A stretch of DNA of 64,000 bases from AC-32 sp963746155 (GTDB lineage Bacteria > Actinomycetota > Thermoleophilia > Gaiellales > Gaiellaceae): positions 492,456-556,455 of the forward strand of contig CAVVAB010000009.1 in assembly GCA_963746155.1 (NCBI GenBank), in the 5' to 3' direction. How positions within the stretch are numbered: position 1 is the stretch's first letter; each line of letters starts with the position of its first letter. Made by a program: the position numbers and the translations under genes. The notes below the pieces were generated by a model. It was not told the origin of the DNA. It was given only the letters and a program-made list of their open reading frames with translations, and made no database searches. Below, piece after piece: positions 16,286-24,462 of this stretch.

Positions 16286-17205
16286 CGGCCGACGCGGGTC
16301 GCGCGTGGGTCGGGCAGGGGAGTCAGCACCTGCTCGAGCCGGTCGCGGAGCTGCTCGTACGCGGGCGGGAGCGACAGGCGCTCGCCGAGGTGCTCCAGCG
16401 GCTCGTCGGTGTCGAAGCCGGGGCCGATCGTCGCGATCTCGAACAGGACGCCGCTCGGCTCGCGGAAGTAGATCGACTTGAAGTAGAAGCGGTCGATCAC
16501 CGGGGTCGGCGACGCACCGCCTTCGGCGACGCGCTTCTGCCAGGCCTCGTGGTCTTCCATCGTCGACGACCAGGCGACGTGATGGACCGTGCCCGCTCCG
16601 CCGACGCCGCGCTCGTCCGAGGCGTCGAACTCGTACAGCGAGCCGCGCTCGTCTCCGCGGATCTCCCAGGTGGCATCGCCGTCCGGCTCGAAGGCGAGCG
16701 TCTGCTCGAGGAACGCGCGGCTCTTCTCGGGATCGGCCGTGTAGGCGCGGACTGCGTGGAAGCCTTGAAGCGCGACCTCCTTCGGGATCTCCGGGTGGTC
16801 AGCGGTGAGCGGCGGGTCGCCGACCGAGACCACCACGAGCTCGTGTGCGAGCCCCTCGGGATCCTCGAAGAGCAGCGAGCCGCCCGCGCGCTCGGTCGCA
16901 ACGCCCTCGGCCGCGAGACGCTCCTCCCAGAAGGCGATCGCGTCCTCGGAGGCCACTCGCCACACGACGCGGTGCACCATCCCGGCGCCCGCCTTGCCCC
17001 GGCGCGCGTTCGGGTATTCGAAGAACGTGATGTCGCAGCCCGGGCTCCCTTCGTCGTCTCCGTAGAACAGGTGATAGACGGTCGGGTCGTCCTGGTTGAC
17101 GCTCTTCTTGACGAGCCGCAGGCCCAGGACCCGCGCGTAGAAGTCGACGTTTCCGGGGGCATCGGCGGTGATCGCCGTGATGTGGTGGATCCCCTCCAGC
17201 TTCAC
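16282..17205 (-). CDS. Ring-cleaving dioxygenase, VOC superfamily (MhqO-like)
   Basis: Protein of 307 aa with two VOC (glyoxalase/extradiol dioxygenase) modules: the first starts LEGIHHITAITADAPGNVDFYARVLGLRLVKKSVNQDDP, read in parts, and the second FHAVRAYTADPEKSRAFLEQ. Probable Fe ligands are the early His (HHIT), the His in VHHVAWSS and the Glu in SGVLFEIATIGPGF. It resembles MhqO/LinE-type hydroquinone dioxygenases. The start is decided by TAGGCT six bases before the GTG at 17205. It is co-transcribed with the esterase and divergent from ppdK. Confidence 0.87.
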   Translation of the reverse strand: MKLEGIHHITAITADAPGNVDFYARVLGLRLVKKSVNQDDPTVYHLFYGDDEGSPGCDITFFEYPNARRGKAGAGMVHRVVWRVASEDAIAFWEERLAAEGVATERAGGSLLFEDPEGLAHELVVVSVGDPPLTADHPEIPKEVALQGFHAVRAYTADPEKSRAFLEQTLAFEPDGDATWEIRGDERGSLYEFDASDERGVGGAGTVHHVAWSSTMEDHEAWQKRVAEGGASPTPVIDRFYFKSIYFREPSGVLFEIATIGPGFDTDEPLEHLGERLSLPPAYEQLRDRLEQVLTPLPDPRATRVGR

Positions 17206-17211
17206 GATCTC

Positions 17212-17217
17212 AGCCTA
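17212..17217 (-). promoter_or_regulatory. -10 element of dioxygenase-esterase operon (leaderless)
   Basis: On the minus strand TAGGCT lies six bases before the GTG at 17205, with no Shine-Dalgarno sequence. Confidence 0.55.
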
Positions 17218-17282
17218 CCCTTCAGGCTGGGGTCAGGCGCCGCGTCGTGTGTTTCCGTATGGCTATGGGAGTATTCGCGCCG

Positions 17283-19889
17283 ATGGCCCAGCGCTTTGTC
17301 TACGACTTCGACGAGCCGTCCGAGGGTGGACGCGAGCTCCTGGGGGGCAAGGGCGTCGGGCTCGCGGAGATGACGCAGCTCGGAGTGCCGGTCCCGGCGG
17401 GCTTCACGGTCACCACCGACGCCTCGCGTGCGTACATGGAGAACGGCAAGACGGTGCCCGACGGCCTCGAGCCCGAGATCGAGGAGCATCTGCGTACGCT
17501 GGAGGAGAAGACGGGCAAGCGCTTCGGCGACGCGGACGATCCGCTGCTCGTGTCGGTCCGCTCCGGGGCCGCGGTCTCGATGCCCGGGATGATGGACACG
17601 ATCCTCAACCTCGGCCTGAACGACGAGTCGGTCGAAGGCCTCGCGGCCACCACGCAGAACCCGCGCTTCGCGCACGACTCCTACCGGCGGCTGATCCAGA
17701 TGTACGGCGAGGTGGTCGAGGGCGTGGACGGGCAGCGCTTCGAGCATGCGCTCGCCGAGCTCAAACGCGAGCGCAACGTGCACCAGGACATCGAGCTCGA
17801 CGCCGACGATCTCAGGGAGCTGGTCGGCACGTTCAAGCGGATCTACGCCGACGTGGTCGGCCAGCCGTTCCCACAGGAGGCGCGTGGCCAGCTCGGCCGC
17901 GCGGTCCGGGCGGTCTTCGACTCGTGGGACACGCCGAGGGCGCAGGTCTACCGGCGCGCTCACCGGATCCCGGATGACCTCGGCACCGCGGTCAACGTCG
18001 TCCAGATGGTCTTCGGCAACAAGGGCGCGCAGTCGGGGACCGGAGTCGCTTTCACGCGCGACCCGTCCACCGGCGAGCAGAGCCTCTACGGGGAGTTCCT
18101 CGCGGACGCCCAGGGCGAGGACGTCGTCGCGGGAATCAGGACGCCCGAGCCGCTCGCGGCGATGAAGAAGCGGCTGCCGAACTCGTTCGAGGAGCTGGTC
18201 GACACCATGCGCCGCCTCGAGGAGCACTACCGCGACGTCCAGGACATCGAGTTCACCGTCGAGGACGGCAGGCTCTACCTCCTGCAGACGCGCTCGGCCA
18301 AACGCACCGCCACCGCGGCGCTGAAGGCCGCGGTCTCGATGGTCGAGGAGGGCCTGATCACGCGCGAGGAGGCCGTCGTGCGGATCGACCCTGGCCAGCT
18401 CGACCAGCTGCTGCACCCGATGATCGACCCGAACGTGCAGCTCGAGGTCGCCGCGCAGGGCCTGAACGCCTCGCCGGGAGCCGCCTGCGGCGCGATCGTG
18501 CTCGACGCGGACACCGCCGAGCAGCGGGGCCTCAAGGGCGAAGACGTGATCCTCGTCCGCTGGGAGACGACCCCGGACGACATCCACGGACTGATCCAGG
18601 CGAAGGGGATCCTGACCGCGCACGGCGGCATGACCTCGCACGCTGCGGTCGTCGCACGCGGCATGGGCAAACCGTGCGTCGCCGGCTGCGAGGGGCTCAC
18701 GATCGACCTCTCGGCGCGCACGTTGACGATCGGCGGCGAGGAGCTTGCCGAGGGCGACGTGATCACCATCGACGGCGGCACCGGGCGGGTGATCCTCGGC
18801 GAGGTCGAGCTCGTGCCGCCGCAGATCAACGAGGACTTCCAGACGATCCTCCGCTGGGCGGACGACTTGCGCCGCCTCAGGGTCCGCGCCAACGCCGACA
18901 CGCCCGAAGACGCGGCCAAGGCGCGCGAGTTCGGCGCGGAGGGCATCGGCCTCTGCCGGACCGAGCACATGTTCATGGCCGAGGACCGGCTGCCGCTCGT
19001 CCGGGAGATGATCCTGGCGTCGGGCGAGGACGAGCGCCGCTCGGTGCTCGAGAAGCTCCTCCCATTCCAGGAGCGCGACTTCGAGGGCATCTTCGAGGCG
19101 ATGGCGGGCTTGCCGGTGACGATCCGCCTGCTCGACCCGCCGCTGCACGAGTTCCTCCCGCCGCTCGAGGAGGCGAGGGACGAGCGGATGCGCGAGCGGA
19201 TCCGCGCGCTGCAGGAGACGAACCCGATGCTCGGCACGCGCGGCTGCCGCCTCGGCCTGCTCTGGCCCGAGATCTACGAGATGCAGGTGCGGGCGATCGT
19301 GCGCGCGGCCGCGTCGGTCGAGAAGCGCACGGGAGAGCCGCCGCTCGTCGAGATCATGCACCCGCTGGTCGGCTTCGCCGAGGAGCTCCACCGGCTTCGC
19401 TTGATGACGGTCGCGACGGCGAACGAGGAGGACGACTCGGTCGAGTACCTCGTCGGGACGATGATCGAGCTCCCGCGCGCGTGCATCCGTGCGGACGAGA
19501 TCGCCGGGTACGCAGACTTCTTCTCGTTCGGCACGAACGATCTGACCCAGACCGCGCTCGGCCTCTCGCGCGACGACGCCGAGGGGAAGTTCCTCAGCCG
19601 CTACCTCGAGGACGGCGTGCTCGAGCGGAACCCGTTCGAGACGCTCGACCAGGGCGGCGTCGGCGACCTGATGCGGATCGCGGTCGAGCGTGGTCGCAGT
19701 GCAAAGCCCGACCTCAAGCTCGGGATCTGCGGCGAGCACGGGGGCGAGCCGGAGTCGGTCGCGTTCTGCCACGGCCTCGGCCTCGACTACGTCAGCTGCT
19801 CGCCCTACCGCGTGCCTCTCGCGCGCCTCGCGGCGGCCCAGGCGGCCCTGAAGGACGTGGGCGTAGAGGCCGTTGTCGTGGGCGGGTAG
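17283..19889 (+). CDS. ppdK: Pyruvate, phosphate dikinase
   Basis: Interconverts pyruvate, ATP and Pi with PEP, AMP and PPi at the pyruvate-PEP node. The 868 aa are typical. Domains in order: N-terminal ATP-grasp (LLGGKGVGLAEMTQLGVPVPAGF, SVRSGAAVSMPGMMDT), the phosphohistidine swivel domain with TAHGGMTSHAAVVARGMGKP, and the C-terminal TIM barrel with GLCRTEHMF, RLLDPPLHEFLP and the catalytic Cys (about 816) in LGICGEHGG. Thr451 and His453 in MTSH correspond to the regulatory Thr and catalytic His of known PPDKs, which fits control by PpsR. The start is the ATG giving AQRFVYDFDEPSEGG; in-frame codons upstream are not conserved. Confidence 0.97.
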   Translation: MAQRFVYDFDEPSEGGRELLGGKGVGLAEMTQLGVPVPAGFTVTTDASRAYMENGKTVPDGLEPEIEEHLRTLEEKTGKRFGDADDPLLVSVRSGAAVSMPGMMDTILNLGLNDESVEGLAATTQNPRFAHDSYRRLIQMYGEVVEGVDGQRFEHALAELKRERNVHQDIELDADDLRELVGTFKRIYADVVGQPFPQEARGQLGRAVRAVFDSWDTPRAQVYRRAHRIPDDLGTAVNVVQMVFGNKGAQSGTGVAFTRDPSTGEQSLYGEFLADAQGEDVVAGIRTPEPLAAMKKRLPNSFEELVDTMRRLEEHYRDVQDIEFTVEDGRLYLLQTRSAKRTATAALKAAVSMVEEGLITREEAVVRIDPGQLDQLLHPMIDPNVQLEVAAQGLNASPGAACGAIVLDADTAEQRGLKGEDVILVRWETTPDDIHGLIQAKGILTAHGGMTSHAAVVARGMGKPCVAGCEGLTIDLSARTLTIGGEELAEGDVITIDGGTGRVILGEVELVPPQINEDFQTILRWADDLRRLRVRANADTPEDAAKAREFGAEGIGLCRTEHMFMAEDRLPLVREMILASGEDERRSVLEKLLPFQERDFEGIFEAMAGLPVTIRLLDPPLHEFLPPLEEARDERMRERIRALQETNPMLGTRGCRLGLLWPEIYEMQVRAIVRAAASVEKRTGEPPLVEIMHPLVGFAEELHRLRLMTVATANEEDDSVEYLVGTMIELPRACIRADEIAGYADFFSFGTNDLTQTALGLSRDDAEGKFLSRYLEDGVLERNPFETLDQGGVGDLMRIAVERGRSAKPDLKLGICGEHGGEPESVAFCHGLGLDYVSCSPYRVPLARLAAAQAALKDVGVEAVVVGG

Positions 19890-19896
19890 ACCCTTC

Positions 19897-19902
19897 TATA
19901 CT
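19897..19902 (+). promoter_or_regulatory. -10 element of lipoprotein gene
   Basis: TATACT lies 8 bp after the ppdK stop. Transcription would start about 26 bases before the ATG at 19935, leaving room for the GGGAGG ribosome site. Confidence 0.5.
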
Positions 19903-19934
19903 CGCCCCGCTGGGTGGCTCCGAACAGGGAGGCG

Positions 19935-20378
19935 ATGATGAGGTATGCGGTCTGGTGCGCGGTGGTCTGCGCGGGAATGCTGGTGCTCGCAGGGTGCGGA
20001 AGCAAGAAGGAAAGCGAGCCGGAGAGCGAGCTGAACAAGGACGCGGCTGCCGCGTGCGACGGCTCGGCTCTCACAGAAGCGCCAAAGCTTCCTGCGAGCT
20101 GGCCTCAGATCGAGGCTGCCAGGTACACCACGCAATCGACGCAAGGCCCGACGGACGTCGTGGAGGGCTACTTCGAGGGCAGCGTGAAAGACGCTCACGA
20201 CGAGTACAAGAAGGAGCTCGAAGCTGCCGGTTTCGACGTGCTCTTCGACGAGCTCGAGGACCACGACTCGGAGGTCTCGTGGAAAGGCGAGGGCCGAAGT
20301 GGCCAGGTCGCCCTCCGCGAGGAGTGCGGGAGCGACGAGAAGATCTTCGTCCACATCACGAATCGCCCCGCCAGCTAG
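19935..20378 (+). CDS. Putative lipoprotein
   Basis: Protein of 147 aa with a lipoprotein signal: MMRYAVWCAVVCAGMLVLAGC, with lipobox LAGC and the acceptor Cys near residue 21. A charged linker (GSKKESEPESELNKDAA) and a small mixed domain follow, with motifs YFEGSVKDAHDEYKKELEAAGFDVLFDE and EDHDSEVSWKGEGRSGQV (read in parts). The C-terminal part looks like a beta-alpha domain exposed outside the membrane. The ATG is chosen for the GGGAGG seven bases upstream. Function unknown. Confidence 0.75.
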   Translation: MMRYAVWCAVVCAGMLVLAGCGSKKESEPESELNKDAAAACDGSALTEAPKLPASWPQIEAARYTTQSTQGPTDVVEGYFEGSVKDAHDEYKKELEAAGFDVLFDELEDHDSEVSWKGEGRSGQVALREECGSDEKIFVHITNRPAS

Positions 20379-20496
20379 CGCGGGAGCGAAAAACCCAGGC
20401 GCGTAGCGGCGAAATCACCGCTGCGGGGGATTGGCCTCCGGCCCCGTCCGGCCGATCTCTGACGTGTACCGGTGTCAGCCTGACCGGAGGTGCCAC

Positions 20497-20961
20497 GTGA
20501 CTCCCGAGCAGCAAGCACGCGCGAAGACCATGGCGGTGCTCTTCGGCGTGGCCGCGCTGTTCCTCGTGCGCGGCGGGCACGCGGCGACGCACGTCGGGCC
20601 AGCCTGCACGATGACGGGGACGCCCGGCGCCGACAACCTGATCGGCACACCGAGGCGCGACGTGATCTGTGGGCTCGGCGGGAACGACGTCGTCGACGGC
20701 AACGGCGGCAACGACCTGATCAAGGGCGGCCCGGGAGCAGACACGCTCGGCGGCGGCAACGGGAACGACGTCATCTACGGCGGCCCCGGCAATGACAAGC
20801 TCCAGGGCGACCGCGGCAAGGACACGGTCTACGGCGGCGCGGGGGCCGACAAGATCTTCGCGTGGGACGGCTTCGCGGACCGCATCGACGGCGGGGCGGG
20901 CGTCGACCGCGGCTGGACGGACATGCTCGACCACGTCGTGCGGGTCGAGCGGCTCAGCTGA
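20497..20961 (+). CDS. RTX-type calcium-binding repeat protein
   Basis: Protein of 154 aa with an N-terminal hydrophobic segment (TMAVLFGVAALFLV, probably a signal peptide) and then five or six tandem nonapeptides of the type GGxGxDxhx: GLGGNDVVDG, GNGGNDLIKG, GPGADTLGG, GNGNDVIYG, GPGNDKLQG, GAGADKIFA. These form calcium-binding beta-rolls in the hemolysin-type family. Two Cys flank the first repeat. The GTG start follows a GGAGG six bases upstream. It converges on the rhomboid gene, with stops 4 bp apart. Role unknown. Confidence 0.8.
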   Translation: MTPEQQARAKTMAVLFGVAALFLVRGGHAATHVGPACTMTGTPGADNLIGTPRRDVICGLGGNDVVDGNGGNDLIKGGPGADTLGGGNGNDVIYGGPGNDKLQGDRGKDTVYGGAGADKIFAWDGFADRIDGGAGVDRGWTDMLDHVVRVERLS

Positions 20962-20965
20962 CGCC

Positions 20966-21814
20966 TCAGGCGTAGCCGCGCACGCTCAGGTACGCGACCG
21001 CGATGCTGAGCAGCCCGACTGCGAGAACGCCCGCGATTCCCCAGAGCCCCATCCGGCTGTAGGCCGCGTGGCCGCGGCCGAACTTCGAGAGCACGAGCGT
21101 GCAGAGGACGCCGCCGATCAGGCCTCCGATATGCCCGCCCCACGAGATGCCGCTGAAGACGAAGCTGAAGACGAGGCTGATCCCGATCAGCATCAGCGCC
21201 TGGCCGCCCAGCACGTAGATCTTCTGGCGCTCGAGGACGAGCGCCGCGCCGAGGATCCCGAAGATCGCGCCCGACGCGCCGACGGTGAAGGTCGTCGGGT
21301 CGACGACGAGCGCGCCCGCCGAGCCCGCCAGCCCCGAGACGAGGTAGACCGCGAGGAACCGGCCGCGGCCGAGGAACGACTCCACCGCCGAGCCGACGAA
21401 CCAGAGGAAATACATGTTGAACGCGATGTGGGTGATGTTCGCGTGGAGAAACGTGCTCGTGACCAGGCGCCACCAGTCTCCGTTGGCGACGTAGGGGCCG
21501 TATAGCGCCCACTTGAAGAAGAGCGACCCGCCGGGATCGTTGATCCCCCGGCCCTGAGCGGCGGTGATCACGTAGACGACGATGTTGAGCGCGATCAGCG
21601 CCTTCGTCACGAGCGCTCCCGTTCCCTCGAAGGCCGTGCGGCGCGCTCCTGCGCTGACCCTTCCCAGCCCCTGTGCCTTGCCCGAGTGCTCGGGGCAGCG
21701 CTGGCCGACGGGGGCAGGCGTCATGCACTCGGTGCAGATCGGGCGGCCGCAGTCCGAGCAGGAGACGTAGGTCTCCCGGTCCGGGTGCCGGTAGCAGTGC
21801 ATGGGCGTCGACAT
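20966..21814 (-). CDS. Rhomboid intramembrane serine protease with N-terminal zinc finger
   Basis: Protein of 282 aa. Residues 1-40 form a B-box-like zinc ribbon (CYRHPDRETYVSC, CGRPICTEC, GQRCPEH). The rest is a six- or seven-helix rhomboid core with the WRLVTSTFLHANITHIAFNMYFLW block, the nucleophile Ser in VGASGAIFGILGA and the catalytic His in WGGHIGGLIGG. It should cleave membrane proteins within the bilayer. Start fixed by TAGGCT eight bases upstream on the minus strand. Divergent from comB. Confidence 0.92.
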   Translation of the reverse strand: MSTPMHCYRHPDRETYVSCSDCGRPICTECMTPAPVGQRCPEHSGKAQGLGRVSAGARRTAFEGTGALVTKALIALNIVVYVITAAQGRGINDPGGSLFFKWALYGPYVANGDWWRLVTSTFLHANITHIAFNMYFLWFVGSAVESFLGRGRFLAVYLVSGLAGSAGALVVDPTTFTVGASGAIFGILGAALVLERQKIYVLGGQALMLIGISLVFSFVFSGISWGGHIGGLIGGVLCTLVLSKFGRGHAAYSRMGLWGIAGVLAVGLLSIAVAYLSVRGYA

Positions 21815-21822
21815 CCGCCGTT

Positions 21823-21828
21823 AGCCTA
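21823..21828 (-). promoter_or_regulatory. -10 element of rhomboid gene
   Basis: TAGGCT on the minus strand, eight bases before the ATG at 21814. Confidence 0.5.
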
Positions 21829-21847
21829 GCCCCGCCTTCGGCCCCGG

Positions 21848-21853
21848 TAGCTT
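21848..21853 (+). promoter_or_regulatory. -10 element of comB
   Basis: TAGCTT lies seven bases before the GTG at 21861, with no Shine-Dalgarno sequence. Confidence 0.45.
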
Positions 21854-21860
21854 TTCGCCC

Positions 21861-22544
21861 GTGCGCCTCCACGTCGCCTTCACGCCGGCGGAAGCAGCAA
21901 CGGCACAGCTGGGCATCGTCGTCGACCTGATGCGTGCGACGTCGACGATCGTCCAGGCGCTCGCGTCCGGCTACCAGCGCGTCCTCTGCTGCGCGGAGAT
22001 CGACGATGCACGGGCGCTGCGGGCCGAGCTCGGCGACTCCGCCATCACCGGCGGCGAGCGTGACGCCCAGCGGATCGACGGGTTCGATGCCGGCGCGTCG
22101 CCGCGCGAGTTCCTCGAGCCGCGCGCGGAGACCCTGATCCTCTCCACGACGAACGGCACGCGCGCGATCGTGGCTGCGGCCGCGTCGTGCGGCGAGGTCG
22201 TGCTCGGCTCGCTGCTCAACCTCGACGCAGTGGGCCGCCTGGCGCGCGAGCGGACGGAAGACACGGTGGTCATCTGCGCGGGCTTCAAGGACGACTTCGC
22301 CATCGACGACGCGTACTGCGCGGGACGCATCGTCGGCCTGCTCACTGCCGACCGTACGGACGCGGCCATCGCCGCCGACCTGATCGCGGCGCGCTACCCG
22401 GAGGCGATCGACGGGATCAACGCGCGCACGTACGGCCCGCCCGGGCTCGAGGAGGACATCGCCTGGTGCTCGCAGGTGAGCGTGCTCGACGTCGTCCCGC
22501 GGCTCTCCCGCATGTACGGCGCGGCCGCAGAAGTCACGCTCTGA
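21861..22544 (+). CDS. comB: 2-phosphosulfolactate phosphatase family protein (ComB)
   Basis: Protein of 227 aa with the ComB-family motifs VVDLMRATSTIVQALASG, SAITGGERDAQRIDGFDAGASP (read in parts), LILSTTNGTRAI and CAGFKDDFAIDDAYCAG. ComB removes phosphate from 2-phosphosulfolactate in coenzyme M synthesis, but many actinobacterial homologues occur without the rest of that pathway, and no coenzyme M gene is visible here, so the true substrate is uncertain. GTG start after TAGCTT. It converges on a hydrolase gene, overlapping by 11 bp. Confidence 0.85.
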   Translation: MRLHVAFTPAEAATAQLGIVVDLMRATSTIVQALASGYQRVLCCAEIDDARALRAELGDSAITGGERDAQRIDGFDAGASPREFLEPRAETLILSTTNGTRAIVAAAASCGEVVLGSLLNLDAVGRLARERTEDTVVICAGFKDDFAIDDAYCAGRIVGLLTADRTDAAIAADLIAARYPEAIDGINARTYGPPGLEEDIAWCSQVSVLDVVPRLSRMYGAAAEVTL

Positions 22545-23367
22545 GGCCGCGCTCGACGACTGAGCGGAAGGCCGCCGGCTGCTCGAGCCAGGGGAAGTGA
22601 CCGCAGTCGGGGATCGTCTCGACCTGCGCGCCGGGAATCAGCGCGGCCGTCTCGGTCGAGGAGCGAAGCGGCAGCGGGTCGTTCTCGCCGTGCACGAAGA
22701 GCGCGGGAGCGGTCACGCCGCCGAGCCCGTTCACGAGCGTCCTCCGGTCAGAGTGCTCCGAGATCGAGCGGTTGGTCTCGATCGACGCCTCGACGCCGAC
22801 GTGCGCGGGTGGGTCGCTCGCGTCTGCGGGGTCCACGAAGAACGGCATCCAGATCAACCCGAAGCGCTCGACGAGGTCGGCCTCGGTCACGTCACGGGCC
22901 CGCCGGCGCTTGTCGATCTCGTGGATCCGCTCCATCTGCGCAGGCGTGAGCGTCCGGCTCAGGGTCTCCTCGAAGTCGTCGAACACGCTCAGGTCGGCGC
23001 CGAGCGGGTTGATGCAGAGAAGGCCCGCGACCCGCTCCGGGTGGGCCACGGCCAGGTGCAGGGCGAGGTGGCCGCCCCACGAGTGCCCGATCACCCAGGC
23101 GCGCTCGAGCCCGAACCGGTCGAGCACCGCGAGCGCGTCGGCCATGTGCGACTCGATCGTGTACGGCCCCGGGGCCTCCGAGGGCGGGGTGCCGCGCTGC
23201 GTGTAGCGGATCGTTGAGAAGAGCCCGTCGAGTTCCTCGGCGAGGTCGCCGAGGTAGTCGGGAATGGCGGCCCCTCCGTGGAGCAGGAGAGCAGGCCGCC
23301 CCTCACCGCCGCGGTGGCCGCGAAGGGCGCCGCCGTCGACAGGTAGCTCGAACGCCTCCTCGCGCAC
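22534..23367 (-). CDS. Alpha/beta hydrolase
   Basis: Protein of 277 aa with an alpha/beta hydrolase fold close to proline iminopeptidases and epoxide-hydrolase-like proteins: LLLHGGAAIPDYLGDLA, nucleophile elbow VIGHSWGGHLALHLAVAHPERV, a helical cap, the acid near FVHGENDPLPL and the catalytic His in IPDCGHFPWLEQP. GTG start supported by TAGAGT six bases upstream on the minus strand. The substrate is unknown. Confidence 0.87.
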   Translation of the reverse strand: MREEAFELPVDGGALRGHRGGEGRPALLLHGGAAIPDYLGDLAEELDGLFSTIRYTQRGTPPSEAPGPYTIESHMADALAVLDRFGLERAWVIGHSWGGHLALHLAVAHPERVAGLLCINPLGADLSVFDDFEETLSRTLTPAQMERIHEIDKRRRARDVTEADLVERFGLIWMPFFVDPADASDPPAHVGVEASIETNRSISEHSDRRTLVNGLGGVTAPALFVHGENDPLPLRSSTETAALIPGAQVETIPDCGHFPWLEQPAAFRSVVERGLRA

Positions 23368-23373
23368 GCGCCG

Positions 23374-23379
23374 ACTCTA
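23374..23379 (-). promoter_or_regulatory. -10 element of alpha/beta hydrolase gene (leaderless)
   Basis: Minus-strand TAGAGT, six bases before the GTG at 23367. Confidence 0.5.
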
Positions 23380-23422
23380 CGTATCGGGGAAGGCTTCGCG
23401 ACTCGGCGGCGTTTGCGCTGCC

Positions 23423-23815
23423 ATGAGCACAGTCACGGAACTGCGTGTCGCGCTCACGGTGGCCGACTTCGACGGGGCGCTTGCGTTCTACCGCGACGGG
23501 CTCGGGCTCGGGCAGGTGGCCGACTGGAGCTCCGAGAACGGCAGGGTCGTCGTCCTGGAAGCGGGGCGGGCGACGCTCGAGCTGATGGACGAGCCCCAGG
23601 CGGCGCTGGTCGACTCGATCGAGGCCGGCCGCCGGGTGTCCGGGACGGTCAGGCTCGCGCTCGAGGTGGCCGACTCCGAGGAGACCGCGCGGCGGCTCGT
23701 GGGCGCTGGTGGCGAGCAGGTCGCAGCGCCGGTGATGACCCCGTGGGGCGACCGCAACGCACGCGTCCAGGCGCCGGACGGCATGCAGCTGACCCTGTTT
23801 TCCGGCGAGAGCTAG
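23423..23815 (+). CDS. VOC/glyoxalase-like domain protein
   Basis: Single-module VOC protein of 130 aa: TELRVALTVADFDGALAFYRDGLGLGQVADW at the N-terminus (read in parts), VLEAGRATLELMDEP in the middle and NARVQAPDGMQLTLF at the end. The metal ligands of true glyoxalase I are not all evident (the early position is Arg rather than His; Glu in LELMDE is present), so a binding or resistance role is as likely as catalysis. The ATG giving STVTELRV is chosen; no clear ribosome site. Its stop overlaps that of the next, convergent gene by 4 bp. Confidence 0.75.
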   Translation: MSTVTELRVALTVADFDGALAFYRDGLGLGQVADWSSENGRVVVLEAGRATLELMDEPQAALVDSIEAGRRVSGTVRLALEVADSEETARRLVGAGGEQVAAPVMTPWGDRNARVQAPDGMQLTLFSGES

Positions 23816-24348
23816 AGCTCGCCGGGCGGCGCGAAGCGGTAGAAGACCCGCCCGACCTTGCCGAGCAGGTTCGGGACGAAGTCCTCCAGCGCGCGAGCGT
23901 TCTCGAGCCCGCCGGCGCTCACCGGCTCGTAGCCGGCGTCCCGGATCAGCTGCTCGGTCACCTCGCGCGCGTCGTCGTCGGCCGCGTAGAGGCAGCTCGG
24001 CCGCACGCGCTGTTCGTCGATCTGGTCGTAGAGGGCGGCGAAGTTCGCGTTGAACGCCTTCGCGACGGGTCCGCCAATGTGCGCCTTCACCTCGTGGGCG
24101 AACGACTCGTACTCCTCGTTGCGGCCCGCGAAGGCATTCGCCGTGTCGATCGCCACCTTGCCTTCGAGCCCGGTGACCTTGGAGAGCGCGTCCGAGATCG
24201 CGCCGGAGGGGACCGCGACGAGCACGACGTCGGCGCCGGAGGCGTCGCCGCCCTCGCTCCCGAGCGTGGTCACGTCGTGCCCCGCCTTCTCCCAGAGCTT
24301 GGCGAGCCCGCCGCCGATGTTCCCCTTGCCGATGGTCGTGACGTTCAT
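23812..24348 (-). CDS. NADPH-dependent F420 reductase-like protein
   Basis: Protein of 178 aa with an N-terminal Rossmann dinucleotide site (VTTIGKGNIGGGLAKLWEKAGHDV) and the pattern VVLVAVPSGAISDAL, IDTANAF, KAFNANFA typical of the F420H2:NADP oxidoreductase/NAD-binding 2 family. It might reduce F420 or another partner; the specificity is inference. The ATG starting NVTTIGKG is preferred over the GTG three codons upstream; a GAGGGGGTG stretch lies upstream. It is divergent from imuB, and the LexA boxes lie about 85 bp upstream of its start. Confidence 0.78.
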   Translation of the reverse strand: MNVTTIGKGNIGGGLAKLWEKAGHDVTTLGSEGGDASGADVVLVAVPSGAISDALSKVTGLEGKVAIDTANAFAGRNEEYESFAHEVKAHIGGPVAKAFNANFAALYDQIDEQRVRPSCLYAADDDAREVTEQLIRDAGYEPVSAGGLENARALEDFVPNLLGKVGRVFYRFAPPGEL

Positions 24349-24422
24349 GCGTCGCACACCCCCTCTGTCGTGAACACGTTCCTCCCGCAGGAACGACGTC
24401 GAGCGCGAAACGCTTCCAGCCC

Positions 24423-24460
24423 TTGACAGGAGAACGTATGTTCGTGTAGAACATATGTTC
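24423..24460 (+). promoter_or_regulatory. SOS promoter: two LexA boxes on the imuB promoter
   Basis: A perfect -35 TTGACA (24423-24428) is followed 18 bases later by TAGAAC (24447-24452). Two GAAC-N4-GTTC palindromes, GAACGTATGTTC (24432-24443) and GAACATATGTTC (24449-24460), lie between the -35 and -10 and over the -10. They match the Gram-positive LexA (SOS) box and should block RNA polymerase until DNA damage. The GTG start at 24463 is ten bases past the -10, so the mRNA is leaderless. Confidence 0.9.
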
Positions 24461-24462
24461 CC

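Noticed and set aside
17202..19772. 856-codon open frame antisense to ppdK
   Set aside because: Arg/Glu/Leu-rich composition without domains, fully explained by GC-rich codon bias of ppdK on the other strand.
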